From: Ilyonectria destructans
Taxonomy: Eukaryota > Ascomycota > Sordariomycetes > Hypocreales > Nectriaceae
Length of the DNA stretch: 64,000 nt
Reading direction: 5' to 3'
NCBI GenBank assembly: GCA_020740775.1
Contig: JAHEWK010000007.1
Span: 1,798,001-1,862,000, forward strand
The position numbers were made by a program, and so were the translations under genes. Under the pieces are notes generated by a model. It did no database searches. It had not been told where the DNA came from and saw nothing but the letters and a program-made list of their open reading frames with translations. The stretch's first letter is position 1. Each line of letters starts with the position of its first letter. Below are positions 1 to 10,405 of this stretch, piece after piece.

Positions 1-180
1 ATTCCACGTGTCTTGGACGCTTCCTTCGTCCTCAGTGCTAAAGAATTCATCGAAGACATGAGCATCGGAGTCGAGAACGGCGTCGAGATCCCGCTCCTTG
101 ATGTCGGATTTCTTAGTCTTGAGGGCGGTGGAGGCCAGCGAGATAGACCGCTCCATTCTCTCCTCAGAAATGGCGACTAG
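1..180 (-). CDS. 3' part of a broken or multi-exon unknown gene (runs off left edge)
   Basis: An open minus-strand frame enters at about 180 and is still open at base 1. It reads as charged, gene-like protein (for example ERMERSISLASTALKTKKSD, then an acidic stretch with DEFFSTEDEG). A TGA lies just upstream in the same frame, so the segment either starts at the in-frame ATG (ERM) or is an exon beginning at a CTAG acceptor near 181. Upstream coding at 430-753 on the same strand probably belongs to the same gene. No domain is recognised. Confidence 0.4.
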
Positions 181-425
181 CCTTCACCAGTCTTCACCAT
201 CCTTATCGGTTCTAGCTTTGGGGAGCTTCCTGGATCTCCTTCGGGGTCGCGGCGCCGGCGCTCTCCTACTCTATGTCAACCACGGGACGCAACGCCACCT
301 ACATCGGCAACACTCACACAAAAACCACTCTGATTTATCAGACACAGACTAGTGCCGCCAGTCTTAGTTTTGCATTATTAATCAGCATGTTTGCCTTGAG
401 TTGTATCACTCCTTCTCCCTCCAAC

Positions 426-753
426 CTATATACCCGGTGCCACATTGACTCGGTTCTTCTCAACCAGGTCGATGAATCCGGCGTGAGTGAGTATCTTGAC
501 CCCATCCAATCCTGGGAGGGAACCGAGGCCAATGATGGCCTCCTTCTCCAGCCTTGTGGTGACGAGAATGACGGAAGTATCGCGGGGCGCCACGGTGCTT
601 GCGAGCTTGGTCCACCCAGGTTTGCATGAAATGCTCATAAGGGGACGCGTAGATGGTCGAAGTAGGGCCCCGAGGGTCTGGCGACGCGTCAAGCCAAAAC
701 TTCAGCCTCTTCATTTCGTCCTCGACGCCCGTTGGCAGTGGTGGGAACGACAT
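426..753 (-). pseudogene. 5' part of the left-edge gene, frame-disrupted
   Basis: On the minus strand from ATG 753 a good frame reads MSFPPLPTGVEDEMKRLKFW and continues to about 610 (SPYEHFMQTWVDQARK). It then turns into unlikely basic sequence. The next frame picks up plausible protein (TSVILVTTRLEKEAIIGLGS, then ILTHAGFIDLVEKNRVN) to about 430. No GT-AG intron of usual size fits the junction, so a one-base indel is the simplest reading. A GTATAT at about 431 could be a donor towards the exon at 1-180. The gene is divergent from the zinc-knuckle gene at 1178. No family is recognised. Confidence 0.3.
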
Positions 754-1177
754 GTTGCCTGATCAGTCAGCCTAAGCTTCTCGCCGGAAGAGGGAGAATG
801 TAGTTGACTGTGAGTGATGTTGATGAAGGATCTGAAAGTAGGCGAAACAGTGGAACTTGAAAGTGGCTCCAGTGTCGTTGTCGAGTGAAGGCCTTGCGGG
901 TTGTGCAAATGCAAACGACAGACTGGATGGCTGAGATGAAAGTGAGATTTGGTGACTAGTGACTGGTGTTTGGCAACTCGACAGCTGTCAACGGTCTCTC
1001 TGGTTTTTGGCAACCTCCAATAGTAGAGCAAATTTATGTGAAGGTCACAATCTGATTTCTCCCACGCCTTTTACTTTTTGGCTTCACAACTGCACATTCA
1101 CGATTTCACACGCCCACGGACGGATTCGCCCACATTCACCCACGCACTCACAATATTTCTCTTCTTTTTTGTTCGTG
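754..1177. promoter_or_regulatory. Divergent promoter between left-edge gene and zinc-knuckle gene 1
   Basis: No gene is seen in these 424 bases. They hold the element GGCAACTCGACAGCTGTCA at 972-990, which recurs in front of zinc-knuckle gene 2, and a pyrimidine-rich leader (TTCTCTTCTTTTTTG) just before ATG 1178. Confidence 0.5.
972..990 (+). promoter_or_regulatory. Promoter element shared by zinc-knuckle genes 1 and 2
   Basis: GGCAACTCGACAGCTGTCA here and GGTAACTCGCCAGCTGTCA at 10208-10226 match at 17 of 19 bases. They lie 206 and 198 bases before the two start codons. The core CAGCTG is palindromic. It is either a regulator site or a remnant of gene-plus-promoter duplication. Confidence 0.5.
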
Positions 1178-2710
1178 ATGGCCCCTAGATACGAGGACAA
1201 CCGCGGCAGGCAGTACTACGATGGGTACGCACCAGAGTATCGTGACGACTCCCGAGTCCGTCGCGAGGACTCTCGTGATTATCGTGAGGGCTTCTGGAAC
1301 CCTCGTGAGGACGTTCGAGACCCAGGTGGTGAGTTTCGAGACCCTCGCGAGGGCTTCCGAGATCAACGAGACGACTTTCGACACCACCGCCAGGAGTTTC
1401 GAGACCCGCGTCAGGACCCTCGCTCTAGATATGGCATGCTAGTTAACCGCTCCGATACCGTGAGCGTCCACTCAGCCTCCCGTGCCTCGAGCACGGCACC
1501 CACCCAGAACGGAGGCGTTCAACGACAGCGCAACCGCAACCGAAACCGCAACCGCAACCGCAACCGTGGCGGCCAAGCCCCTGGTTCAGACCTGCAGGTT
1601 TCCGTGCGTGATGGCCAGCTGACGCGTGGTGGAGGTGACAACGACGGAGAACCATTCGTCGGACCGGTGGCCGAGAGGCCTGATGCCGTCGGCGTCAGAA
1701 GTGCCAATGAAAATGACCACCGAATCGCTCGGGAGTTCGTTCAGGCGACTTCTGGTAACATGATGGTCAATGCCATTTATTGGCCTGTTCATCGACGTCA
1801 CGCCAGGCGCAGTAACCGCGCGTTATTTGTTGGACGCCCTGGCGAGCTTGACCAAGAGGAGGAGTCCCCAGCGCCACCAGCCTTACCCGCCCAAGCCCAG
1901 GGCACTGAGATGGACGTCGATATCCCGGCCAACGACCCCAACACCACCAACGTCGAGGCCAGCAACGCTGATGCCAGCAGGGTTGAGCCCAGCGATGTCG
2001 GTCCCAACAACGTCGATACCGACGGTCTCCTCTGCTGCCTGTGCAACTCCACGGCTCACAACCTCCCTGGCTGCCTCACTGCCGATGATGATGGCTACAC
2101 CCACGGCTGCCCTTGGTGTATGACCATCGACCACCCAGCCGACACTTGCAGCGGCTTCGAAACAGCCAGCCTTGAGGAGAAGGTTGATAGGCTAGTCACC
2201 CTGCGGGGGAATATGCCTCCCTACTTGACCAAGACACCTTGGATCAGCCTGGTCACGCAGTACAGAGCTGTCGAGCCCAACGCTCCGGTCCTCGAGTACT
2301 TCCCCTGGAGTGAGGGGTTTACCCAGGACAACTTCGTCGGCATGTACCTCATCCAGGACGAGCTGGATAAGTCTGGGGACTACAGAATCCTGCCCACCGA
2401 CCCGGCGACCAAGGACTGGGCTGCTGTCTGCGAGAAATATGCTCCGCAACCTCCCATCGCCGCGCCCGCCACAGAGGCCCCTGTTGCCCAGCGTGAGCCG
2501 ATAGTTAAGGATGAGCCCGCCCCCGAGTTCACCCAGGCTTTCAAGAACTCGAGGTGAGTGCCCGGCGCCGTCCCCAAGGACCGCGACGCCGTGACAGGCG
2601 CTGGCCCCCTTGACAGCGTCGCTCAGGATTTGCGCCCTCGACTTGACGCCCTCAACGCGTGCGAGCCGGGAGCCAAGGATTGGGAGGCGGCGGATGAGGA
2701 GCACATGTGA
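1178..2710 (+). CDS. Double CCHC zinc-knuckle protein, paralogue 1
   Basis: Exons 1178-2553 and 2617-2710 give 489 residues. The intron (GTGAGT...TGACAG, 63 bp) is inferred because it joins two clean frames. The N-terminus is a low-complexity array of Arg/Asp-rich repeats (FRDPREGF type, residues about 20-85), followed by a run of Arg-Asn dipeptides (about 115-128). An acidic Asp/Asn-rich linker with MDVDIP precedes two CCHC knuckles of form C-x2-C-x4-H-x4-C at about 286-299 and 311-324. A conserved C-terminal domain (EEKVDRL, RGNMPP, a WAAVC motif) follows. The start ATG follows a pyrimidine-rich leader. CCHC knuckles usually bind single-stranded nucleic acid, and the RN/RD repeats also suggest RNA contact, but the function is unknown. 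Paralogues lie at 10406 and 11899. Confidence 0.8.
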
Positions 2711-3177
2711 GGACGGGGGCAAGGGAATAGTGTAGGATTGGGCGTGCTGGGAACCCGCCGCGTGTTTGGATGCTTGTGTCATACTATGACAAGGACAGAG
2801 GCCGGCTCAATGAAATTTGCTTGGTGAATCAGGAAATAAATTGTTCAGGGGATGAATGATATGTGCTTTGCTATGTGATTGTTTCTTAATACGTAATGTG
2901 ATAGACTACAGTCACCACGGTTGGCGATGGCTTCACGTCGGCGTCGAATGCCAAGCCCAAGTGCTGCGACGACGACGAACAAATTGATTGACTCTGGCAA
3001 TATGTCTCAAGCTCTCAGGGTCTCTCTGACTTCTCAAAAAAATCTCAAAAAATGAAGACGCAATGATCCTCTCCTATGTCTGCCGTCACCTCCCATTTTT
3101 ATCCCCCGAGACGTCCCTGCTAGCGACCAGCTAGCCCAGAAGTCCCTAATCGCCCGTCATAGTATACACATCTTTAT
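2711..3177. other. Intergenic, no gene seen
   Basis: This 467-base spacer separates the convergent zinc-knuckle gene 1 and the YIG-type gene. An AT-rich stretch at about 2810-2900 probably serves 3' ends. No ORF of interest was seen. Confidence 0.5.
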
Positions 3178-4515
3178 TTACCCCTTCATTATACGAGTAA
3201 TCTTTCTAACCACGACACACTGCTTTCGTATCTCTTCTGCCTCCGCCAGCCTTTGGCGCATTTCCTCCTCCATCTCCTTCATCAGTTTCTGCATATCCTC
3301 CCAACTCAATGTCTGCGCTGCAATTGCTTGTTTCGTCAAGTCGACAGCTCGATCACAATCAGCGTTAAGTTCCGCCAGCTTTGCCTTGAGACTGTGGGTA
3401 GTCTCAAGAAAATTAACGCGCCGGTCCATCTCATCGAGGGTATTCTCCAGGTTGGTCTTCATCGTGTCCGTGTGAGCCATGATCATGTCGCGAGTGATGT
3501 CAAGACTCTTGTACTTGATCGTTGAAGGATCGGTGCCACCTGCCTCTGTGTCGTTGAATCCGTGCTGGTACACTAACGAACAAGCTAATGTGGTGAGGAG
3601 CTGCTCAGCTAAAGGTAGCTGATCCTTCTCCTAGATGCGGATCGCGATTTGGGCACAAACGGTGACGGGAAGACCTAGGGCGCCAAGAGTGCTGACGGTA
3701 AGAGACATGGGCTTGTTCAGTCTAGGGAGTGCCGGGTCTAGATATTGACTCATCCGCATCTTCAGGTCAGTTGAGCAGCCGATATAGATGGGACTCTGAA
3801 TTTGACGGATCTGTTCCGTAGGATCCCGGGAAACAAGGCAGCAGCAGCCTCCGAACATGAAAGTGAGCGCCTCAATGCCAGGGACCTCGGACTCCTCCTC
3901 GATGAAGTTGCCTTTCGGGAGGGTACAGCCAGGGACAACCGTAACGGGATGGCCATCGACCTTGGCTATCCACTCCACAAGCTCGGCATCCGATGGGCTC
4001 ATGACGCCGACCTGAGCTCTGCCAGCTTCGACATCGACTCGGTGATTCCTGAGAATTCGGAACCCGTCGACGTACTTCTCGAGTCCTCGCACAAGCTTCT
4101 TCGTTTCGTCGATGTTGAGGAACTTACCGTCACACCCGACGCGGCTCAGCCCGACGGCGTAAACACCTGGAATCATGCCCTCAGTGTCCTCAGGCGTCTT
4201 GAACCACTTGGCATTTCCATGGTGCGTATCGTAGGCGACGGTACCTTGAATGATGGCCCGTATGACGCTGGGATCCATGCTGTGAAGCAGTTTGAGCATT
4301 GCCCAGCAGTTGGCTTTGTCGTTGTCGATGGCGGCGACAGTGGCGGCGACGTCGAAGCCCTGCCCCTGGAGCTCTGTGTTGCTGGCGAGGGACTTGGCCA
4401 GCTTGGGTAACTCCAAACTCAACTCGTAAAGCGACTTGTGGTTATTCAAGGCATCGAGTAGCTCTTTTTGCTGCCTGCCACCCGGCATCGGCATCTCGGC
4501 GGTGGGTCTGGACAT
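3178..4515 (-). pseudogene. YIG-type (GIY-YIG-like) coiled-coil protein interrupted by an in-frame TAG
   Basis: From ATG 4515 the minus frame runs 294 codons to a TAG at 3631-3633. The same frame then continues for 150 codons to 3178 with no intron needed, so an uninterrupted protein would have about 445 residues. Around residue 244 it reads IYIGCSTDLKMRMSQYL, matching the YIG half of GIY-YIG domains. After the TAG, LAEQLLTTLA and YQHGFN fit the position of the domain's Glu and a Gly-x-Asn turn. The end is a coiled coil (LMKEMEEEMRQRLAEAEEIR). A GVY at about residue 120 is too far from YIG for a textbook GIY-YIG fold. The TAG could be a TGG-to-TAG change, a sequencing error or a recoded stop. 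A 66-bp in-frame intron ending at that TAG (donor GTCAGC, weak) is possible but would remove conserved-looking sequence. Confidence 0.55.
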
Positions 4516-4820
4516 GGTGTGGTGAGAGATGGTGAACGATGTGGCGTTGGAGGTCGGTTGATGGTGATGCAAAGAGCAGAACTGAAATCCCTTCTTTTAG
4601 AGCCAATGTAAGGAAGATCACGGGTCCGGGCCGCAAATCGGATGGGTTTGCATTGAGTCAATGGTTCGGGCCGCAGACACCCCGGTTTCCCTCAGTTACT
4701 AGGTTGAAATCTCATGAGGTGTCACTAATCTTTCACGAAACTACGCAATGGCAGCCGCAGTCACAATGGAAAGGTAAGTTAAATGATCTCACAAGTGTGA
4801 ATCTCTATATTGGAGAAACT

Positions 4821-6137
4821 CTATTCCCTGTTGACTATTTTGTTGACATGTCCTTCGTCTCCCTGCTCCAGTCCACCATCTACAATCTTCCTCCCATCCC
4901 TCTCGATGTCCAAGAAGCTTTCGTCACACCCAAGGGCCTTGCGGGCATCACCCGTGACCTTAAGAACCGTCGTGATCTCGTCTGGGTGGCAGACCGACGT
5001 CCAGATTTGCTCAGCCACTTGGATACGAGCGAGTGCGCCGTCACGGTCGATCTTCTCCTTGAAAATCCAGGTAATCAATGGGAAATAGGCGTAGCCATTC
5101 TTCCCGAGCTCGATGACCTCATCCCGCAGCGTTGTCACGGCGGCATCGTGCTTGTTAGATCTGTCCTTGACGGCCAACATGTTTTCCTGGGCCTTATTGA
5201 AGGCGAGCTCAGCTGGTTCAATAGCGTTCAGGTAAATTTGCATGTCCGCGTCCATTCTCAGCATGAGGCTCATTTCCAATTGCTCAGCCAAGGTTCTGAC
5301 GTTACCCTCGTAGAGGTTTTTTGCCCAGAGAAAGACAGCGGACCAGACGCCCTGGAGCATTGCCCAGTTGCCAAGGCGGGTGCTCTCTGAGAAACCCACA
5401 ATCAACTTCTCAGGTTTCGCGTCGTCCTGCTTGTCGAAGACCCAAGAAACCGCCAGACCAGACACGATGAGATGCTTGTTGATGCGCTCGAGCTGTTGGC
5501 CTTCTGGGCCCCAAACTTTTGTCTCGAAGTTGAGCCATCGGGGGAGTAGAACCTCGAAGGGGCCGCATGTTGGCAGACGGTGTTTGACCTTGCCGAACAA
5601 CAAGGTCCAAGCGGCCTGTCGCTTCTCGAGGTCGATGATGCGAGGGTCCGTCATCTGAGCAGCCGCGGGGGCAGTTTGAGTCGTTTGCGCAGCGATCTTG
5701 CCATTCTCTTGCGCCACAAAACGGGCGTAGACCGGCGAGTCCGGGTCGCCCACGTCTTGGGGGCCAAGGGCGAATTCCGGCCACGGAAAAGGTGGCATGT
5801 TGGCGCTTCCGACACGGCGGGAGAAGACTGTATCACGATATCAGCTTGACGCTCTCTAGGTATGATTATTGAACTTACACAACATAGTCCATAGGGTCTT
5901 GTCGACGAACCACTCGAAGAACCGGATGCCAACCCGGGCATGGCCCTTGTGGAAGATACGTCCGCAGGCCTTCACCACGTTCCGCTCTGTGGAGGAGGCA
6001 AGCTCTTCTTCGCTCATCTGCCACACGAACACATAAAATGCCTTCAAGTAGAGGCGGCGCTTGCTGATATTCGATGGATCAATATTTACCCATGCGAGAG
6101 AGAATGGGGTGTCAGGCATGGTGGAGTTGGTATCCAT
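4821..6137 (-). CDS. Unknown 421-residue accessory protein
   Basis: Exon 1 is 6137-5879 and exon 2 is 5827-4821, joined by a 51-bp GTAAGT...ACAG intron. The splice continues the frame as LWTMLFFSRRVGS. The start MDTNSTMPDTPFSLAWVNID is the first ATG of the coding-like segment. The first 110 residues are rich in aromatics and charged helices (FFEWFVDKTLW). A Pro/Gly-rich stretch (WPEFALGPQDVGDPDSP) follows, then mostly helical sequence with hydrophobic segments (LIVSGLAVSWVF, MLQGVWSAVFLW) that look amphipathic or buried rather than clearly membrane-spanning. No domain is recognised. It lies in the same orientation as the YIG-type gene downstream and the coiled-coil gene upstream, which suggests a lineage-specific set. 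Confidence 0.65.
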
Positions 6138-6780
6138 CTTTCGTGCGTATTGTGGAGTTTGTCGCGTAACGTGGAAGTGAGTTATTGAAGGAAGTAAAAA
6201 AGTGAGTTGCGTGATGCCAAGGCAAGTGACCAGTGGGAAAATCCACCAAGTGTATGTCAGGCTGCTGAAGCAAAGGTGAGTTGTGGCGCCATACGCCTGT
6301 TTGCAGCTGTCAAAACCCAAGGGCTTGTTCGATCGAACGACCAGTGGCTTTTGGTTTCTTCTCACTTTCTGTTCGCTCCACCAAGACACATCACTTGTAG
6401 GGCAGAAACTCGTGAGAACTTTTGAGAATACATTGCTTGAGCCTTCGATACCTTACATACAGACACTGCAACAAAGGATGTTGTCAAGAATCTTATTTTT
6501 CTTGTGCGTTTTGGTTTATTATTTTAATTTTATGAAAACAATACAACTAAATGAAAAATCTATTAAGAGATACAGTTAAATAATCAGTCTTTGGGTCCCC
6601 AATCGCTGCAGCTCCCCTCTGTGTATTGCTCTCTAATCTCCACCCCCGTCATCCGAGCCTTCTTGGCGTTGTCCACGTTGACAGATTCGGTCGGATAGAG
6701 TTAACCGTCGCTGTCAGGCAGTGTGTCCACCATTGGAACGCCACAGCATGGCACCCAGCTGGTTCAACGAGAGGAACTGG
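6138..6780. other. Intergenic with AT-rich patch, no intact gene
   Basis: Upstream region of the 421-residue gene. An AT-rich patch lies at about 6485-6585. No supported ORF; the right end grades into the relic at 6781. Confidence 0.4.
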
Positions 6781-7026
6781 TCAAGTTATTCCGCGGGAAA
6801 ACTCTTCAATACCCTGCTCGTTCGGTGGTTGGGCTAGGGTACGGGCTAGGGTATCGAGGCCCTGGATAGAGGAACAGAGATTTTGTTGCTGCTGTTGTAC
6901 GCGAGTACGCTCGTTCTCGACATGGGAGACCTGGCTGCCGCTTAAACAATACTGTCCCGATGTCCCGAACCTACTGGCCGAGGACGCCTGGGCCATGTGA
7001 GCCCGAAGCACGGTCAAACAGTCCAC
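6781..7026 (-). pseudogene. Relic copy of exon 1 of the 668-residue coiled-coil gene
   Basis: The minus strand carries a degenerate copy of the first exon found at 8970-9253. Bases 6860-6939 match 9039-9118 at all but about seven positions. Both encode QVSH-ENE-TRVQQQQQNL-SSIQG. The position matching the intact copy's ATG is GTG here. The middle of the exon (the IRDVVISIAQEAERQKVEA part) is missing. No downstream coiled-coil exon follows in this copy. Most differences in the matched block are transitions. Confidence 0.65.
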
Positions 7027-7199
7027 CGACGTTATGCTTATGTTGGACGACCGAGAAGAGTCCTTTGTTCAATTATGCACTGCGATGTCACAATTAAGGC
7101 AACTTTGCCATCAAGCATCCCATCAAGCCTTAAGGGCACATTGAAAATGCAATCCTATAAAGTGGTGCGATTAATCCCCGTTGTACATTGGTGACTATC

Positions 7200-9253
7200 T
7201 TAAGCACCCAAACCATACCGGAAGTCCAACATCCTTGTGCCAAGCCACTCAACTGACTTCACCAATATGCAGCTCCGGTGCCCTGGCACCACACAAAATG
7301 GCTTCTCCAAGGCCAGAGCTCGCGTTCCGCGAGAACACACATCCCGCAGGCAATGCCATTTTAAGGATTCATTTCCCAGGAACCTTTCCATATTTGTCTT
7401 TGACTGCGGTCTGTCAAACATCGGCGCAATCTCTATGGCAAGGCTTTTGACGTCTAAGAGGATACTCGGCGTGGGCACCGCTGAAAGCTCGCTCATTAGC
7501 TCACCGAGCTCGAAGTAGGCCTGAGACAGATTGCTAACAACATCTCTGCCTATTGATGCTTGAAATCTGTGTCGTTTGCGAGAATCAGGAGATTGCGGCT
7601 CCTGCTGTGCTGTCTGTGGAGTTGGGTCCGGAGCGTTTTGCATAGCATCAAGCTCAGCGAGGGCTCTGTCACGATTTGCGAGGGCCTCCTTGCGTTCCAT
7701 GATAGCCACCTTGCGTTCTTCGATGGCATCCTTGCGTTCTGCGATGGCATCGGCGCGCTCATCGAGGGCGTCATCACGTTCCCCGAGGGCGTCATCGCGC
7801 GCCATACGGGCCTCATTGCGCCGGATCAAAGCGTCGTCGCGTTCCATATACGTCAAGTCGCGTTTCGTGAAGGCCCTGTCGCATTCATCCTCAGCGCGAT
7901 CGATTTGGTCTTCGAGGACTCGGATGCGATTGGCTTGGTCCTGTTGAAATTGGTTGTCCCTTTTGCTTGCACTCGATAGCATATTGAGGGCGTTTTCAGC
8001 CTTTTCCTCGAGCTCTTGAATGCGCCTGTTTCCAGCCAACCGAGCTTGCTCACTCTGTTTATGAGCCTTGGAGAGTTCATCCCGTAGCCCCCGTATCTCC
8101 TCCTCCATCTGGCCCGCATTTTGGGCTGCCTCTGCCTGAACATTGCGGATCTCAAACTCCTTCTGAGCCAACTTGGTTGCAGAAGCCTCGAGCTCGCGCT
8201 TTTTCATGGCAATGGTGTCCTCGAGATCCCGAATCGTCTGGTCGCGTCGACTAACCAGAGTTGCATTGATCTCGTTGGCCGCTTGCTCCGCTGAGAGCTT
8301 GATCTGCAGCTCCTGTGATCTTGAACCATCCAGCTCGTGCCACTTTTCGGCCAAGGCACTCACCACAGCTTTGGTGAGAGTGTGGGCGTGGGCGTCAAAG
8401 TCTTCGTGGACATGGCGGAGGGTTGGGAGGCCGTCAACTCGGTTCCTCAACCGATCTAATTCCTGGGTCACTGTCTCGTGCCGCTCGATCGATGCGTCTT
8501 GCAAGTTGGCGAACCCGGAATCCATTGCCTCTTCCAAACGTTTCGTCATCGCCTTGACTCCTTGGCGGCTGGTCTCGAATTCGGTCGTTGCGTCGCCCAA
8601 CTTGAGGATAGCATCGGTGGACTGTTGGACCGTCTCTTCGCCCTGCTTCGATGAAAGGATCTGGTTAAGCCGTTCCGAGAGAAACTCTCCAAAATGCTGC
8701 TTGTTCGGTAGTTGAGTGACTTTTGAATCAAGCCCATCTAGTCGAGGCGCGATGCTCTCGTTCAGGTCCTTTAAGTCCATACTGATGGACTCGTTCCTGG
8801 GCACGCCAACTGTGGCGGCAAGGGCTTCGCTCGTCGCGGTGGCGTCAGAACCGGCGGCGGCAACTTTGCCGAGGGGATTGAATAAGCCTTTAACCGTATC
8901 GCAATGGGACCTGAGGGCATCCCTGGCACTGGTTAGCGGTGGAATGTATGCCAGCTTGAGGATACTCACCGAGATGCCGGGTGGGCAGCGGATCTAGCGC
9001 TTGCTGGATCTGTAACTTGCTGGGCTAGGGTACTGGCGCCCTGGATAGAGGAACGGAGATTTTGCTGCTGCTGTTGCACGCGAGTATGCTCGTTCTCGAG
9101 GTGGGAGACCTGGCTGCTTGCCTCGACCTTTTGGCGTTCGGCTTCTTGAGCGATACTGATCACGACGTCACGGATCTGGCTGAGGACGTCTGGGCCATGG
9201 GAGCCGGAAGCAATTTCGTGCAGTAAGATCGCAAGAACAGTCATGGAGTCCAT
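7200..9253 (-). CDS. Long coiled-coil protein with heptad array, unknown role
   Basis: Exon 1 is 9253-8970 and exon 2 is 8922-7200, split by a 47-bp GTGAGT...CCAG intron that falls inside an Arg codon (HPASR then DALRSHC). The product has 668 residues. An N-terminal helix (MDSMTVLAILLHEIASGSHG) leads into a glutamine-rich coiled coil with QQQQQNL. Residues about 95-520 are almost continuous coiled coil. Near its end is an exact seven-residue array of the type ERDDALD, ERADAIA, ERKDAIE, ERKVAIM, ERKEALA. A proline-rich break with a basic SRKRHRFQ patch follows, then a globular C-terminus with several Cys. A structural or scaffold role is possible, but nothing identifies a function. A relic of exon 1 lies just downstream at 6781. 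Confidence 0.75.
7681..7860 (-). repeat. 21-bp coding repeat (heptad array)
   Basis: Inside the coiled-coil gene, 21-base units encode ERxxAxx heptads. On the plus strand they appear as recurring GCGTTC and GATGGCATC blocks. Such an array can change copy number by slippage without breaking the frame. Confidence 0.6.
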
Positions 9254-9689
9254 CGTGGGTGAAGAAAATTGCGTTGTTGGTCAAGGGAATGGAATTTGTG
9301 AAAGGGATTCTAAAGGGGTGCGACAGGACGAGTCGTAACACGGACGTTGGAAAGCTGCAAATTATTTACAATCAATCCAGCTGCCCCTAAATATTAACGC
9401 TTAACCCCCAATTTTTTAGTATACTGGCCACTAATTTCCAGCACATCTACAGTGGTATAACGATCTTTTTAGCACCATCAGCCCCTAATCTTTAACACAT
9501 TGGCCCCTAATCCTTAGCTCATTGGCCTCCTAGCACTTCACGTACAATCACATGAGCCAAGGCGAGATCAGACTTCCTCGGAGGAATCCAACCCTGCCTG
9601 TACAATCTACAAGACAACTTTTCGAACTACTTGTCCAAACCTCCATCCACTTCCCCTCGTGGCCGTTCCTATAGAGTGCCCATAATTGA

Positions 9690-9950
9690 TTTGTACCTAT
9701 AAGAACGCTATCGTGAATCGAGCTAATGATATCCTGGAAAAATACAAGCTTCTCGACGATGAATCCGACGTGGACATTCTGTACCAGCAAACCCTTGATG
9801 ACCCGACTTCTGCACGCTGGACGCTATTTGTCGTTACGATATAGAATGATGAATCATTTGCGACGTGGCCACGAGCCGTACGAGAGATGATAGATTTTAT
9901 CCACGAGACGTTCCAAAGCTCTCCCGCAAGCCGTACTCGATGTAGAAATG
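9690..9950 (+). pseudogene. Fragment of an unidentified decayed gene
   Basis: One plus frame reads KNAIVNRANDILEKYKLLDD, then SDVDILYQQTLDDPTSARW up to a TAG near 9843. Another frame resumes with REMIDFIHETFQSSPASR. Both look like real protein but have no start and are separated by a stop and a frame change. Intact homologues, if any, are not identified. Confidence 0.3.
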
Positions 9951-10207
9951 ATTGCCCCAGAGAGGATGGTGGGTGAAAATCTTCCCCCGCCACTACCACC
10001 CGGCTTGGATAATTCGCCTTGACATAACCGTATCTCCCCTTCATCAGAGCAGACAAAGAATTAACAGGCAGACTGTAGTACAAGAATTAGGCATGAAAAT
10101 GGTAGTCTATAGTTTCAACAGCTGGTTTGCGATATCCCAGTACGCATGAGACACTCAGCACAATGCACTCCTGAGTAAACAGTGATTTCGTGGGTTGTCA
10201 GGACTCT

Positions 10208-10226
10208 GGTAACTCGCCAGCTGTCA
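10208..10226 (+). promoter_or_regulatory. Promoter element shared by zinc-knuckle genes 1 and 2 (second copy)
   Basis: GGTAACTCGCCAGCTGTCA lies 198 bases before ATG 10406 and matches the element at 972-990 at 17 of 19 bases. Confidence 0.5.
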
Positions 10227-10405
10227 GCACTTGATGCCTGCGCAGTTCCGGCAGCTGTTAGCCCCAACAAAGCTAGAGTGGCAGGCGTTTGTCTTTTCCG
10301 AGGGACGAAAAACGGCAGATACTTGCTTTATTCTCTTTGGCTTCGAGAGCTGTTCCGAATCTCCCAGGTGCACACTTGCAGTCTCACGTTCACGACCACA
10401 CCAAC

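Larger units (their letters stand above)
9254..10405. other. Intergenic: short repeats and a gene relic
   Basis: Bases 9383-9530 contain three or four degenerate copies of a GCCCCTAATNNTTAACNCATTGG-like unit. Bases 9545-9990 hold broken plus-strand coding fragments (separate entry). The right part is the promoter of zinc-knuckle gene 2, with the shared element at 10208-10226. Confidence 0.45.

Noticed and set aside
3178..3573. Separate 131-residue coiled-coil gene.
   Set aside because: Its only start is GTG and it is in frame with the YIG-type gene upstream of the TAG, so it is better treated as the tail of that gene.
7200..8969. Starting the coiled-coil protein at base 8969.
   Set aside because: That start (GTG) lies inside the intron; the splice from exon 1 at 8970 restores a continuous reading.
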